In this document: one piece after another, positions 40,319-49,692 of the stretch
Numbering within the stretch: position 1 is the first letter of the stretch
Layout: each line of letters opens with the position of its first letter
From: Terriglobia bacterium
GTDB lineage: Bacteria > Acidobacteriota > Terriglobia > Bryobacterales > Bryobacteraceae
Assembly (NCBI GenBank): GCA_020073305.1
Contig: JAIQFK010000029.1
Location: 1-64,000, forward strand
Length of the DNA: 64,000 nucleotides
Direction: 5' to 3'
Translations under genes and position numbers: made by a program
The notes under the pieces: model-generated
What the model was told of the DNA's origin: nothing
Databases searched by the model: none
The model's input: the letters and a program-made list of their open reading frames with translations, nothing else

Positions 40319-42565
40319 TCAACTCGCCTTCATCGAAATTTGCACCAACTCGGGCGACGCCACGCTCTGAAACGACAGCACACCCATGGGACAAACCGTC
40401 ACGCAGATACCACAGCCGATGCAGGAGCTATTGGCATTGGTGATCGGTTCCTGCTTCAATGCGTAAGTCATGACGTCGATACCCACCTGGCAGTTCCGCG
40501 TGCACTCCATACAAGCGATGCACTTCTCATTTGAATAGATGCTGAAGCGGCTCGCCCGGAAGCGAGTAAATGCCGCGCTGAATATCTGCATCAGCTTGGC
40601 CAGCGGGCACCAGTAGCGGCACCAGACCTTCCCGCCGAAAAACGGATAGAGCGTGACCGGGATGATGCCGACTAACCATACATCCGCGAACAGATGATAA
40701 TATTCCAGCCCGACGACGGCGGGCTTGGCGAAGATATGCAGCGTGTCGCGCGCCAGAACCAGGACCGTGACCAGAACCGCCGCGGCCAGCACGATTCCGT
40801 TCATGAACTCCCAGCGAACGCTGGTTTTGCCTTTGGGAGCCAGGTGGCGCCAACGATCGCCCAGCGTCTCGGCAAGGCCTCCACAACCGCAGATCCAGGA
40901 GCAGTAGCGCTTGCCGTGGAACAGCACGAGCACCGGAAGAATGACGAAGGCCAGCACGAGCCCCCAAACCACCCAGACCTCGCTCGGGTTCCCGAAGAAG
41001 GTATAAAAGAAGAGCGGCCAGGCATAGACCAGTCCGTAAGCGCGCCAGGCTTGCCCCGCGAAAACCGGATCGTGCGCCAGACGCGTGCCCACCCACTGAT
41101 ACTCCACCGCCCAGCGGAACAGAAACTCGGGAATCAGAAAGAAGAAAATCCACTGAAAACTGATGAGCGAAGCATAGCGCCAGATCTGAAAGCGATCGCG
41201 TTTGGCAAATCCCCAGCGCTTCATGGCCTGGAAGCCGAAGACGGTCATTACCGCGGTGTACAGGACGGTATACCAAAAGGACCACGGCCGGTTCCAAAAG
41301 GTTAGCGCCCGCGCCCCCCATCCGCGATAGGGCCAATACTCGAACCCTTCGGGCTGTTTGGCCGCGTAGATGGTGTAACAAATGACGAACGAGACGCCCA
41401 ACCAGGCGAACCGGCTGCCGCGCCGGGCCAGCACAACAAGGCTGGCCATTGCCCCGATCGCCAGCGCGCCGCCTGCCAGTCGAAGTCCCTCCGTAGTGCC
41501 GAACAGCCAAACGCCGGCCAATGCGGCGAATGCGAACACGGCCGCAGCGACCGGATTGCCGGTCCAGTCGTTCTCCAGCCGGATTCCTAGTGAGCGTAGA
41601 AGATCCGCGGGAGCGTCAGCACCAATCAGCACGAACGCGTGGTGGTAGGGAAGTGTAACGTTGCCGTGCTCAACTTCGAGCGAGCACACCCCGTCGCCAA
41701 AGCTCTTGACCCGGCTCTTGAGAAGGACATGGATCTTCCCCGCAGCAATCGCGGCATCGAGCTTGCGCCGGTTGTCCTTGAAAACACGGGCAAATTCGGA
41801 CCCGCGGTAGGAAAGCGTCACGCGGTTGTGTTCCGCCAGCGTCAAGGCGGCCTCAACGGCGCTGTTGCCACCTCCGACTACCAGGATATCCTCACCCTGG
41901 TAGTGTTTCGGGCTGTACAGCCGGTGGTAGACCTGCTCCCGGTCTTCACCGGGCACGCCCAGTTGCCGGGGATTGCCGCGTTGGCCGGTTGCCAGCACCA
42001 CACGAAGGGTGTGGTAGCGCTGGCGCAGAGTCACGATTTCGAACCTTCCATCCTTTAGTTTCCGAACGGCTTCGACGCCTTCTTCCGCGTGCACCTCGAG
42101 GTGGTTCTCGCGGATGATCTCGTGCCACCGGCCAATCAGGTCTTCCTTGCGCGCACCGTCAAGCCATAACTTGCCTTTCGGCGGGCGGGTGTCCGGCTCG
42201 GCGTAGATCCACTTCCCCTCGGGGAAGTCCTCGATGGTATTGGCGATCTTGTTCTTCTCGAGCACCAGAACCCGAAGGCCACGTCCTTGTGCGCCGAGGG
42301 CGGCGTTCAACCCCGCGGCTCCCGCGCCGATGACGACCAGGTCGTAAATATTTGGATCGCGGCTTTTGGCTTCCAGGGTGGACGCAATGTGGTCCGCAAC
42401 ATCACTGCCCTGCTCCATGGCCAACTTCACAACCGGGGCGCCGGCGAGATCGCCTATGACATATAAGCCCGGAACGTTGCTTTCGAAATTCGCCCGCAGC
42501 ACAGGCCGCTGGGTGGACATGTTCGGACTTTCCAACAATCGACGCAGGAGCGGAAAACTCAACAT
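40319..42565 (-). CDS. Fused flavin pyridine-nucleotide reductase / NapH-type ferredoxin membrane protein
   Basis: A 748-residue fusion. Residues about 17-345 form an FAD/NAD(P) oxidoreductase: an early VPGLYVIGDLAGAPVVKLAM segment that usually ends such enzymes, then the FAD Rossmann (YDLVVIGAGAAGLNAALGA) and the NAD(P) Rossmann (ILVVGGGNSAVEAAL). About 345-650 has several transmembrane helices of the NapH/CcoG kind, with KRYCSWICGCGGLAE and GGKVWCRYWCPLAKL. The C-terminus has two 4Fe-4S motifs, CIACMECTRNC and CIGCGICVTVC. The start may be 42565 or 42520 (MSTQRPVLR, with GGAAAG). It links NAD(P)H to membrane electron transfer, presumably to the adjacent molybdoenzyme. Confidence 0.88.
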   Translation of the reverse strand: MLSFPLLRRLLESPNMSTQRPVLRANFESNVPGLYVIGDLAGAPVVKLAMEQGSDVADHIASTLEAKSRDPNIYDLVVIGAGAAGLNAALGAQGRGLRVLVLEKNKIANTIEDFPEGKWIYAEPDTRPPKGKLWLDGARKEDLIGRWHEIIRENHLEVHAEEGVEAVRKLKDGRFEIVTLRQRYHTLRVVLATGQRGNPRQLGVPGEDREQVYHRLYSPKHYQGEDILVVGGGNSAVEAALTLAEHNRVTLSYRGSEFARVFKDNRRKLDAAIAAGKIHVLLKSRVKSFGDGVCSLEVEHGNVTLPYHHAFVLIGADAPADLLRSLGIRLENDWTGNPVAAAVFAFAALAGVWLFGTTEGLRLAGGALAIGAMASLVVLARRGSRFAWLGVSFVICYTIYAAKQPEGFEYWPYRGWGARALTFWNRPWSFWYTVLYTAVMTVFGFQAMKRWGFAKRDRFQIWRYASLISFQWIFFFLIPEFLFRWAVEYQWVGTRLAHDPVFAGQAWRAYGLVYAWPLFFYTFFGNPSEVWVVWGLVLAFVILPVLVLFHGKRYCSWICGCGGLAETLGDRWRHLAPKGKTSVRWEFMNGIVLAAAVLVTVLVLARDTLHIFAKPAVVGLEYYHLFADVWLVGIIPVTLYPFFGGKVWCRYWCPLAKLMQIFSAAFTRFRASRFSIYSNEKCIACMECTRNCQVGIDVMTYALKQEPITNANSSCIGCGICVTVCPMGVLSFQSVASPELVQISMKAS

Positions 42566-42858
42566 GTACTGAGCCGGTCCACGGGTGAAAAAGAGAACAG
42601 ACCGCCGCCGGAAGACCGCGCCGACCGCGTCATTTGGCGGTATAAATGGAAACAGCGATGTGTCAATTTTCTACAGAGAGCAAGGGCCCCGAGAATTGAC
42701 CTTTGTGGTTGGTACCAAGAACTCGGAATGTGGTTCTCAGGCAAGGTTTTGCTTGCAGTTTCGGAAAATAGGCAGATAATACCATTGTTATACGTGACGG
42801 GGAAGTGGTTCATTTGTTTCCTCCGCCCCTTGGAACCTCAGGTGCAGAGCCCGTGGTG
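42566..42858. other. Intergenic region between divergent genes, nothing certain
   Basis: An AT-richer region between the redox fusion and the next plus-strand gene; it should hold both promoters, but no single -35/-10 pair stands out. Short frames lack ribosome binding sites. Confidence 0.4.
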
Positions 42859-44100
42859 ATGAAAAGACAGCGTCGGTTGGGTGGCCGCTCTATGGGAACC
42901 CTGCTCGGCCTGACTTTGCTTGCGGTCACAGGGCTTAGGGCGCAATCGGTGATGCAGGGGTCGGGCCCCAACAGCCTCGTCCGCATTTTCAACACCGATT
43001 CCGCGGTCCTCGAATCCCAAGAGGTGCGCAAAGACCTCCCCTGTACGGTAACGCCGGTGAAACCGACGCTGGGCTTCGATCTGCGTTTCCACGCAGGATA
43101 CGAGGTCAGCATTCCACTCAAAGACCTGGCGGGATCCGAAGATCTGCTCACGATGATCTTCCGGGTGACGCCCGATGAACATAAAGACGACCCGGTCTAC
43201 TTCTCCCAACGGCTCAGCGTACCGGCCATCGAGGAAAGTGCAAAGGGCAGCGCCTACCTGGAGGGAGCGTTCGACCTGGGCGAGGGCACGTACCATGTCG
43301 ACTTTCTGATGCGCGACCGCAGCGAACGGGTTTGCTCGTTCTTCTGGGACGCGGAAGCGGAGCTGCCGCCGAAGGACAAGCAACTGGTGCTGATGGCGGC
43401 GCCCGGGACGATTCAGGCGGCCGACAGCGAGCCATTCAAAGACGAGCCGCCGGTGGAGCGCGAGGCCGAGAGCGGCCCGCTCAACGTGAAGGTGATCATC
43501 AACTTCGCCCCGCAGAATTCGCGCTCGGCGACGCTGCAACCGCTGGACACGAATGCGTTAGCCTCCATCTTGAAGAGCATCGCCCGGGAGCCGCGCATCC
43601 GGAAGTTCTCCATCGTCGCCTTCAATGTGCAGGAGCAGCGGGTGGTATATCGCCAGGAGAATACCGACCAGATCAACTTCCCGGCGCTGGGCGAAGCTTT
43701 GAGCTCGCTGAACCTCGGCACGGTCGACTTGAAGCGGCTCAGCCAGAAGCACGGGCAAACGGAGTTTCTGGCAGGTCTGCTTACCGATGAGGTAAACAAC
43801 GGCAAAGATCATCCCGATGCTGTGATTTTTGCCGGCCCCAAAGTAATGCTGGAGGAGAGTGTCCCCCAAGAGTCACTCAATCAGCTTGCGGATGTGGACT
43901 ACCCGGTCTTCTACATGAATTTCAACACCAATCCACAGGCAAACCCGTGGCGGGACGCCATTGGCAACGCTGTGAAGCGCCTGAAGGGATACGAGTACAC
44001 GATCTCACGGCCGCGCGACTTGTGGTACGCGTGGACGGAGATCATGTCCCGGATCGTAAAACTCCGGGTGGGTAAGTCCAACCCAGCGCCCTCGCAGTAG
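42859..44100 (+). CDS. Secreted protein of unknown function
   Basis: A 413-residue exported protein. The start is uncertain: ATG 42859 (MKRQRRLGG) or ATG 42892 (MGTLLGLTLLAV); both give a signal peptide ending near LRAQ. The N-terminal half (about 25-175) is a beta-rich domain (VSIPLKDLAGSEDLLTMIFR). The rest has alternating strands and helices like a Rossmann or von Willebrand fold (NVKVIINFAPQNSRSATLQP, FSIVAFNVQEQRVVYRQ), and DYPVFYMNFN and YTISRPRDLWYAW near the end. I know no named family. It is followed by an exported methyltransferase gene, 69 bases away. Confidence 0.7.
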   Translation: MKRQRRLGGRSMGTLLGLTLLAVTGLRAQSVMQGSGPNSLVRIFNTDSAVLESQEVRKDLPCTVTPVKPTLGFDLRFHAGYEVSIPLKDLAGSEDLLTMIFRVTPDEHKDDPVYFSQRLSVPAIEESAKGSAYLEGAFDLGEGTYHVDFLMRDRSERVCSFFWDAEAELPPKDKQLVLMAAPGTIQAADSEPFKDEPPVEREAESGPLNVKVIINFAPQNSRSATLQPLDTNALASILKSIAREPRIRKFSIVAFNVQEQRVVYRQENTDQINFPALGEALSSLNLGTVDLKRLSQKHGQTEFLAGLLTDEVNNGKDHPDAVIFAGPKVMLEESVPQESLNQLADVDYPVFYMNFNTNPQANPWRDAIGNAVKRLKGYEYTISRPRDLWYAWTEIMSRIVKLRVGKSNPAPSQ

Positions 44101-44169
44101 CGAGTTCCGCGATTTTTACTTAAAATTCCCCGTAATCTGTTGGCCTCGCGGCACGTATACTAATAAGGA

Positions 44170-44754
44170 GTGAATTCTCCTTCAGCGTTTATGCGGGCCT
44201 CTTCTCTGGTTGGATTCGTCGCGCCTCTGGCTTTTCTGCTCGGTTCGCCAGCTCTTCAAGCGCAGCGCTTCGGGAACCCCGACGTCCTCGCGCCCGATTT
44301 TCCTACTCCTGAAGTTGTCATCGAAAGGATGCTGACCCTCGCCCAGTTGAAGCCCGGCGAGACGCTTTATGACCTGGGAAGCGGTGAGGGAAGGATCCTG
44401 ATTACGGCCGCGCGAAAGTTCAAGGCGAAGGCGGTGGGTATCGAGCTTTCACCGGAGTTGTGCAAGGCCGCGATGGTGCACGTAAAGGCGTTGCGCCTGG
44501 AAGACCAGATCAGGATCATTCATGGCAACCTGCTGAAGGTCGACTTGAGTCCCGCGGATGTCGTCACCATTTATCTGCTGACCGCCTCCAACGATCTGCT
44601 CAGGCCAAATCTCGAACGCGACCTGAAGCCTGGCGCTCGGGTGGTATCGCACGATTACCAGATTCGCGGCTGGAAACCATCGGTGGTGGAAAAAGTGGAA
44701 GCCGAGGGACGGGCCCGCACGATCTACGTCTACGAAATCGGGCCGAAGAAGTAG
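44170..44754 (+). CDS. Exported class I SAM-dependent methyltransferase-like protein
   Basis: A 194-residue protein. The start is GTG 44170 (with AAGGA) or ATG 44191 (MRASSLVGF). Residues about 8-31 (SLVGFVAPLAFLLGSPALQA) look like a cleavable signal peptide. After that the methyltransferase core is clear: motif I YDLGSGEGRILITAARKF, post I VGIELSPEL, motif IV-like DVVTIYLLTASNDLL and a C-terminal strand IYVYEIG. SAM is thought to be cytoplasmic, so an exported enzyme is puzzling; the segment might instead anchor it on the inside. Substrate unknown. Confidence 0.82.
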   Translation: MNSPSAFMRASSLVGFVAPLAFLLGSPALQAQRFGNPDVLAPDFPTPEVVIERMLTLAQLKPGETLYDLGSGEGRILITAARKFKAKAVGIELSPELCKAAMVHVKALRLEDQIRIIHGNLLKVDLSPADVVTIYLLTASNDLLRPNLERDLKPGARVVSHDYQIRGWKPSVVEKVEAEGRARTIYVYEIGPKK

Positions 44755-44764
44755 CCACGCGCCC

Positions 44765-45517
44765 TTACTTCCGCTTTAACTCCTCGGGAAAGACAGCGTA
44801 GCCCTCCGGCGGCGGGAACAGCGAATGCAGCAGTTCCAGCCGCTTCCGCAGATACCGGCTGGGCATCTGGCGGGGACCGGTTTCCACATCAATATCGCAA
44901 CAGATGCCGTGCAGGTAGAGCGTGAGGGTGTCTTCGAAAGACTGCAGGGCGTACTCGCGAAATAGCTTGGTCTCGCGGCGGGCATTGGTCTGGCGGCGCA
45001 AGAGCGCTTGTTTGAGATGCCAGCTCTTTTCGTCGACCTCACCGTGGACTTCGCTGCTCAATTCCTCGCGCAACACCTGAAAAAAGCTCTCCTGGGTTTC
45101 CGGCGGCCAGGAGCGCGCGACGAGCGACGCGATGGCGTTGTAGAAACAGTAGTGATAATCGGAAACGTCCTCGTCCTTGATGGCAAACAAGAGCGTGGCG
45201 GCCTCGTCTGTAATGAACCGCGAGGCTACCATGTGCCGGCTTTCCGGGGGTTTCTCGTAGCTCACCAAGTCCCCCTCCTTGCCGTTGGCTTTTTCGAGAT
45301 AAGGAACGAGAATCACGCCGACCGGCGGCAGCATTTCGCCAAGGGCAGGCGGCAGCGCAGCAATGGGATCATCGAGATACTGCTTCAGATCTTCTTCCGC
45401 CACCGGCATGGCTGTGAAGTAGGAGAATCTGCTGTTGATGGGGACCATCTCCCCGCGAAATCGGTTCGCCAGATCCTCAACCGTGAGTTTGGAACGGTCG
45501 GTTTCGGTGGAGGGCAT
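44765..45517 (-). CDS. Cytosolic protein of unknown function
   Basis: A 250-residue protein starting at ATG 45517 (MPSTETDRSKLTVEDL). No domain was recognised. It has a helical, acidic N-terminal half (LANRFRGEMVPINSRFSYF, YLDDPIAALPPALGEMLPP) and a central part with HYCFYNAIASLVARS, then a tail with two neighbouring Cys (YLHGICCDIDVETGPRQMPS). There is no signal or membrane segment. The gene's last bases overlap no others. It may be a metabolic or stress protein found in this lineage; I cannot assign it. Confidence 0.7.
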   Translation of the reverse strand: MPSTETDRSKLTVEDLANRFRGEMVPINSRFSYFTAMPVAEEDLKQYLDDPIAALPPALGEMLPPVGVILVPYLEKANGKEGDLVSYEKPPESRHMVASRFITDEAATLLFAIKDEDVSDYHYCFYNAIASLVARSWPPETQESFFQVLREELSSEVHGEVDEKSWHLKQALLRRQTNARRETKLFREYALQSFEDTLTLYLHGICCDIDVETGPRQMPSRYLRKRLELLHSLFPPPEGYAVFPEELKRK

Positions 45518-45678
45518 TCCTATCGACTGATTGTAACAAACGGCTGCGAGGAGAACCCGCTCGCAAGTACTACGCCGCCTACGCCAAATCACCCCTGTTC
45601 CGGAGCCCGCCACCTCTGCTTTGGAAATACTCGCGGCAAACCAAAACCTATTTTTGGGTTCCGCGACTATGCTCAGCT

Positions 45679-46815
45679 ATGCGTATTATTCAACTGGCGA
45701 CGTTGTCGGCGGCTGTAGCCGGAGCCGTGTGGGCACAATTCCCGGGTCTGACTCTTCCGCCCAGTGGCGACAATCAAAAGGCGGCGGTCATTCAGTTCAT
45801 CGGCCCCGTCCGCGTGTCCATCGAATATTCCAGCCCTAAGGTGCATGGTCCCGACGGCAAGGACCGTCGCGGCCAGATCTGGGGCAAGCTGGTTCCCTAC
45901 GGTTTGAGCGATCTGGGTTTTGGCAACGGCAAACCCGATCCGTGGCGTGCCGGGGCAAACGAGAACACGGTCTTCGAGGTCTCGCACGACGTCACTATTG
46001 AGGGCAAGGCGCTCCCCGCCGGGCGGTACGGCTTGCACATGATCGCCGGTCCGGAAGAGTGGACCCTCATCTTTTCCAAGAATTCTGGGGCCTGGGGAAG
46101 TTTCTTCTACGACGAAAGCCAGGACGCTCTGCGCGTAACGATCAAGCCGAAGAAACACGACTACCGCGAGTGGCTCACCTATGAGTTCACGGCACGCCGG
46201 CCGGATGAGGCCACCGCGGAGCTTCAATGGGAAGATCTGGGGCTGCCCTGGGCGATCAAGGTCCCGAACGCCAACGAGATCTTTCTGGCGAAGCTGCGGC
46301 AGGAGCTGACCACCGTGCCGGGCTTCGGGTATCAAGGCTACGTGGCCGCCGCGCAGTTCACCGTCCAGAGCGGCGCTGACCTGGAACAGGGGCTGAAGTG
46401 GGCCGAAGCGGCTGTCAGCATGCCGTTCATCGGCCAGTCGAATTTCAGCACACTCAGCACGAAAGCGCAGGTGCTCGCAAAAATGGGGCGCCACGAGGAA
46501 GCCGAGAAGATCATGCAGACGGCGCTGAAGCTCCCGGGCACAACATCGTTTGAGATTCACCAGTACGGCCGGCAACTCCTTGGGGAAAAGAAGAACGCCG
46601 AGGCGCTGGCCGTGTTCCAGTTGAATGCCGAGCGAAATGGCGACACCTGGCCGGTCCATGTGGGGCTGGCACGCGGCTATGCGGCCGCGGGCGACACCAA
46701 GAAAGCGCTGGAACACGCCAAGATCGCCGTAACGCAAGCGCCGGACCCGGTGAACCGGCAAAATCTCGAAGCCATGGTGAAGGATCTTTCGGAAGGCAAA
46801 GCGATCAGCCAGTAG
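45679..46815 (+). CDS. Secreted DUF2911-TPR protein
   Basis: A 378-residue protein with a signal peptide (residues 1-19, ending VWA). The DUF2911 domain (about 38-185) carries FIGPVRVSIEYSSPKVHGPD, RRGQIWGKLVPYGLSDLG and WRAGANENTVFEVSHDV, all family hallmarks. The C-terminal part has TPR-like repeats (KWAEAAVSMPFIGQSNFSTL, AEKIMQTALKLPG, GLARGYAAAGDTKKALEHA). DUF2911 proteins are common in Bacteroidota and Acidobacteriota, in the periplasm. Function unknown. Confidence 0.9.
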   Translation: MRIIQLATLSAAVAGAVWAQFPGLTLPPSGDNQKAAVIQFIGPVRVSIEYSSPKVHGPDGKDRRGQIWGKLVPYGLSDLGFGNGKPDPWRAGANENTVFEVSHDVTIEGKALPAGRYGLHMIAGPEEWTLIFSKNSGAWGSFFYDESQDALRVTIKPKKHDYREWLTYEFTARRPDEATAELQWEDLGLPWAIKVPNANEIFLAKLRQELTTVPGFGYQGYVAAAQFTVQSGADLEQGLKWAEAAVSMPFIGQSNFSTLSTKAQVLAKMGRHEEAEKIMQTALKLPGTTSFEIHQYGRQLLGEKKNAEALAVFQLNAERNGDTWPVHVGLARGYAAAGDTKKALEHAKIAVTQAPDPVNRQNLEAMVKDLSEGKAISQ

Positions 46816-46844
46816 CAGAGCCGGCGAAGACCCGGCGCTGTGGC

Positions 46845-48500
46845 TTAGGGGATCAAAGCTCCGGTTTGGGTCCCGCGAGCCGGCAGGGTCTCTGGCTTAT
46901 CCTTCGGCTCACTCGCATTCCCATTGGGGAAGAAGCGCCGCTCAAGCCTGCGGCAGTACAAGGAAAATACGTTGAATTCCGCGATCTTCATGGGCGCGTC
47001 CAGCACCGCTGCGGGGTTACCGGAGATCTTGGCCGCCTCCGCATCCGTCGTGCGCTCGAAGCGCCGCCACAACAGATACAGCGTCACGGGTGCGAGCCAC
47101 ACCAGCAGCGGACCGCGAATGGCCCACGGGAGTGCTCCTTCGACCGCCGCGAGATGCGAGAAACGGTAGATCAGGGGCAGAGCTAAGATGGCAGCGCCGA
47201 TCAGGACTTCCCGATGGCGGCCGCGGAGGTGAACAAACTCGCGAGCCAGAACGGCCTCTGTCTCTTTGGTGTGTGGCATTTTCAACAAGGCATCCGACAA
47301 AAACAGCCGCCGCCTGCGAACCATGTACGGAGCGTCGAGACGTCCCTCGGCCGCGGGCAACAAGTAAATCTCGTTCAGCCTGATCCCGGCCTTCTGAGCG
47401 AGCTCAACGATATGGGAACGCAGCTCGCCCGTTGGAAGAGTGTAACGGCCTAGATTCTGAAATCGCAGCCACAGCCGGACAAGCAGCATGTGGCCCACAT
47501 ATGCGACCGCCAGACAAATCAACCCCAACAGGAGTTCGTTGAACAGCGTGAGGCACGCCACGCCCGCCAACAGGCTCAATAGCGGCCAGATGTTGACCGG
47601 TTCGTGCCAGAAAGCATGCTTCAAGGAAACCGGCAGCATCCACCGTTCACCGCTCACGCGCGCGAGAACCGCCCCGGACGTCAGGGTGCAGATGAGCTGC
47701 ACCAGAACCGGCGGCACGAGATAAAAGGCCACCTGGAGCAGCGGCGCCGCGGATGAATCGTTTAACAGGAAACGCGCCAGCGCGGCACAATCGAACACGG
47801 TTGAGCCCTGCACCCACAGCAGCCACGAGCCGGTAATGACCCAGCCAAACAAGCGCCAGTACGTGAACCAGACGACCACCGGGTCGGTGTTGCGGGCGCG
47901 CAGCGCCGCCCAGCGCGTGACCATCGTCAAGCCAACCGGAAACAGCAACAGGGTCAAGGGGAGAAAATTAATCGGGCGATATCCGAAGGCCAGATGAATT
48001 TGGGAAACGGGTGCGGACGTCGCTAAGGTCTTCGTGTACTCGAGCGACTGCGCCGTGGTCTCAAGCGCCCAGCCATTTTCCGCAAGCCGCGAGGACCCGG
48101 TTCGCGGATGGCGGATGATCACATCCAGGCGCTCGACTTGCGCCTCTTTGAGCGCCTCGACGAGGGGAGCGAATTGAAACTGCCCCCCGACCAGCAGTCC
48201 CCTCTTCCGAAATGCACCGGCGCACCGGCCGGAAAAAACCCAATCACCGGCGACATCGCGGTCCTTCGGATTTTCAAAATTGCAGCCCAGGACCTGGCTG
48301 ATGAGAGGCGTGAGCGGAGAGTGCAGGCTCGCCCCGGGAATCCGGAGGTTCACGGCGGCGGCGCCATAAGCGTCCAGACGGATCTCCATTTTCGCGGGAG
48401 CAGCAGTCTCGGCGGACTGCTCCTGGCCGGCGGCGGCACAAGCGAAGACCGCCGCCAGGCAAAGCCCGATTAGCTGCCGGCGGACCGTTCCGTAAGTCAA
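46845..48500 (-). CDS. Membrane M48-like protein with degenerate zinc motif
   Basis: A 551-residue protein. A signal peptide covers residues 1-25, a soluble part about 30-165 (LRIPGASLHSPLTPLISQVL), then several transmembrane helices (about 175-350), and a C-terminal M48/Ste24-like domain (about 365-500). The peptidase core should be HExxH; here it reads VLAREFVHLRGRHREV, so the first His is Arg. VRRRRLFLSDALLKMP, the typical strand before the motif, is conserved. It is therefore probably proteolytically dead and may act as a decoy or scaffold. It faces the DUF2911 gene tail to tail, 29 bases apart. Confidence 0.75.
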   Translation of the reverse strand: MTYGTVRRQLIGLCLAAVFACAAAGQEQSAETAAPAKMEIRLDAYGAAAVNLRIPGASLHSPLTPLISQVLGCNFENPKDRDVAGDWVFSGRCAGAFRKRGLLVGGQFQFAPLVEALKEAQVERLDVIIRHPRTGSSRLAENGWALETTAQSLEYTKTLATSAPVSQIHLAFGYRPINFLPLTLLLFPVGLTMVTRWAALRARNTDPVVVWFTYWRLFGWVITGSWLLWVQGSTVFDCAALARFLLNDSSAAPLLQVAFYLVPPVLVQLICTLTSGAVLARVSGERWMLPVSLKHAFWHEPVNIWPLLSLLAGVACLTLFNELLLGLICLAVAYVGHMLLVRLWLRFQNLGRYTLPTGELRSHIVELAQKAGIRLNEIYLLPAAEGRLDAPYMVRRRRLFLSDALLKMPHTKETEAVLAREFVHLRGRHREVLIGAAILALPLIYRFSHLAAVEGALPWAIRGPLLVWLAPVTLYLLWRRFERTTDAEAAKISGNPAAVLDAPMKIAEFNVFSLYCRRLERRFFPNGNASEPKDKPETLPARGTQTGALIP

Positions 48501-48608
48501 AAGGCCACCTTTCGACTTGGATTATAGCTTTTAGCGAAGATTTCTTGAAGTTAACGATGGTTATTTATTTCGATTTATCAGACAAATAGCCAGTGGATAA
48601 CCCGGCAT

Positions 48609-49631
48609 TTATTTATAAGAAACGATGATCTGCGCGGGAAGCCCGGTCACCGGATGCAATTCGCTGCGTCCAAAGCCGGCGTTGCGAAACATCGTCTGGA
48701 ACTGGGAGAAGGTGTACGCATCTCCGCTTTCGGTGGTGCCCAGCATGATGAAGCTGAAGGCGGCGGCCGTGGGAGGCGACACGCGATCCTCGTTGGGAAC
48801 AAATTCGAGCGTGACAACGCGGCCGCCCGGCTCAAGCGATGCGTGAATCTTGCGCAGCAGCGTTTCGCAGGTTGGCGGGTCGAAGTGATGCAGGAAATTC
48901 GTGAGCAGCACAAGATGATAGCCAGAGCCGAAGTCTGTTTCGAACGCGCTTCCGGGAAGCGTTTGATACCGGCCGGCAACGCCGGCCTTCGCGGCGTGTT
49001 CTCTGGCGACGTCAAGCACCCTGTGCCAGTCGGAAGCAACAATAGTCGCATTGGGATTGTGGCGCGCGATGGCGATGCCGAAAAGCCCGTGGCCGGCGGC
49101 AATATCGAGCACTTTCCATTTGGCGCCTTGGGGCGCGCCCACCAGGTTGGCAATGAACTCCGCCGGCATGGCCATCATGGGGGCCATGGCGCGCGCAAAT
49201 TCCACCCAGATGGGATGGTCCGGTTCCATGGTGCCGTGTGCGCTCATGACCGAACCGCCGTCGCGCACGATGGCTGGGACATCCTTGAAGGCGTCCATCA
49301 ATGTCGGCGCAGTGAGAAAGCGCTCGGCCGTGCCCATGTAGGCTGGAGACCGGCGATCCAGGAACATGGCGGTGTCCGGAGTGAGCCCGTAGTTCGCGCC
49401 GTCTTTGGTGAGAAATCCGATAATCACCAGGTAATCGCACAGAATGCGCATACCGCGCTCGGAAGTATCGCACCGGCCGGCAATGTCGGCGGCCGTGCTG
49501 TTGCCTTCCCCGATCGCGGTGAAAACATCTAAGTGGATCGCGCCTTTAATCGCGGCGGTCCGCTGGTAGGCATTCAGAGTGTCGAAAAACAGGGCCGGGC
49601 TGGGAGACTGGGTCTGCGGTGCGCTGCTCAT
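48609..49631 (-). CDS. O-methyltransferase, family 2 (winged-helix dimerisation type)
   Basis: A 340-residue SAM-dependent methyltransferase like plant caffeic-acid/hydroxyindole O-methyltransferases. The N-terminal dimerisation winged helix is about 12-85 (FDTLNAYQRTAAIKGAIHLD, TSERGMRILCDYLVIIGFL). SAM motif I is VLDIAAGHGLFGIAIARHN; the HH pair in LTNFLHHFDPPTCE is near the usual catalytic position. There is no export signal. Substrates of such enzymes are phenols or polyketides, so it may modify a secondary metabolite; no biosynthetic genes adjoin. Confidence 0.88.
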   Translation of the reverse strand: MSSAPQTQSPSPALFFDTLNAYQRTAAIKGAIHLDVFTAIGEGNSTAADIAGRCDTSERGMRILCDYLVIIGFLTKDGANYGLTPDTAMFLDRRSPAYMGTAERFLTAPTLMDAFKDVPAIVRDGGSVMSAHGTMEPDHPIWVEFARAMAPMMAMPAEFIANLVGAPQGAKWKVLDIAAGHGLFGIAIARHNPNATIVASDWHRVLDVAREHAAKAGVAGRYQTLPGSAFETDFGSGYHLVLLTNFLHHFDPPTCETLLRKIHASLEPGGRVVTLEFVPNEDRVSPPTAAAFSFIMLGTTESGDAYTFSQFQTMFRNAGFGRSELHPVTGLPAQIIVSYK

Positions 49632-49692
49632 AGCCTCTCAATATACACAATTCCAGATATTCTGCATTCTTCAGCCAGCTCTCGTGCGTACT

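Noticed and set aside
46818-46845. Hairpin GCCGG / CCGGC between the DUF2911 and M48-like genes
   Set aside because: 5-bp stem with no T-run; too weak to call a terminator.
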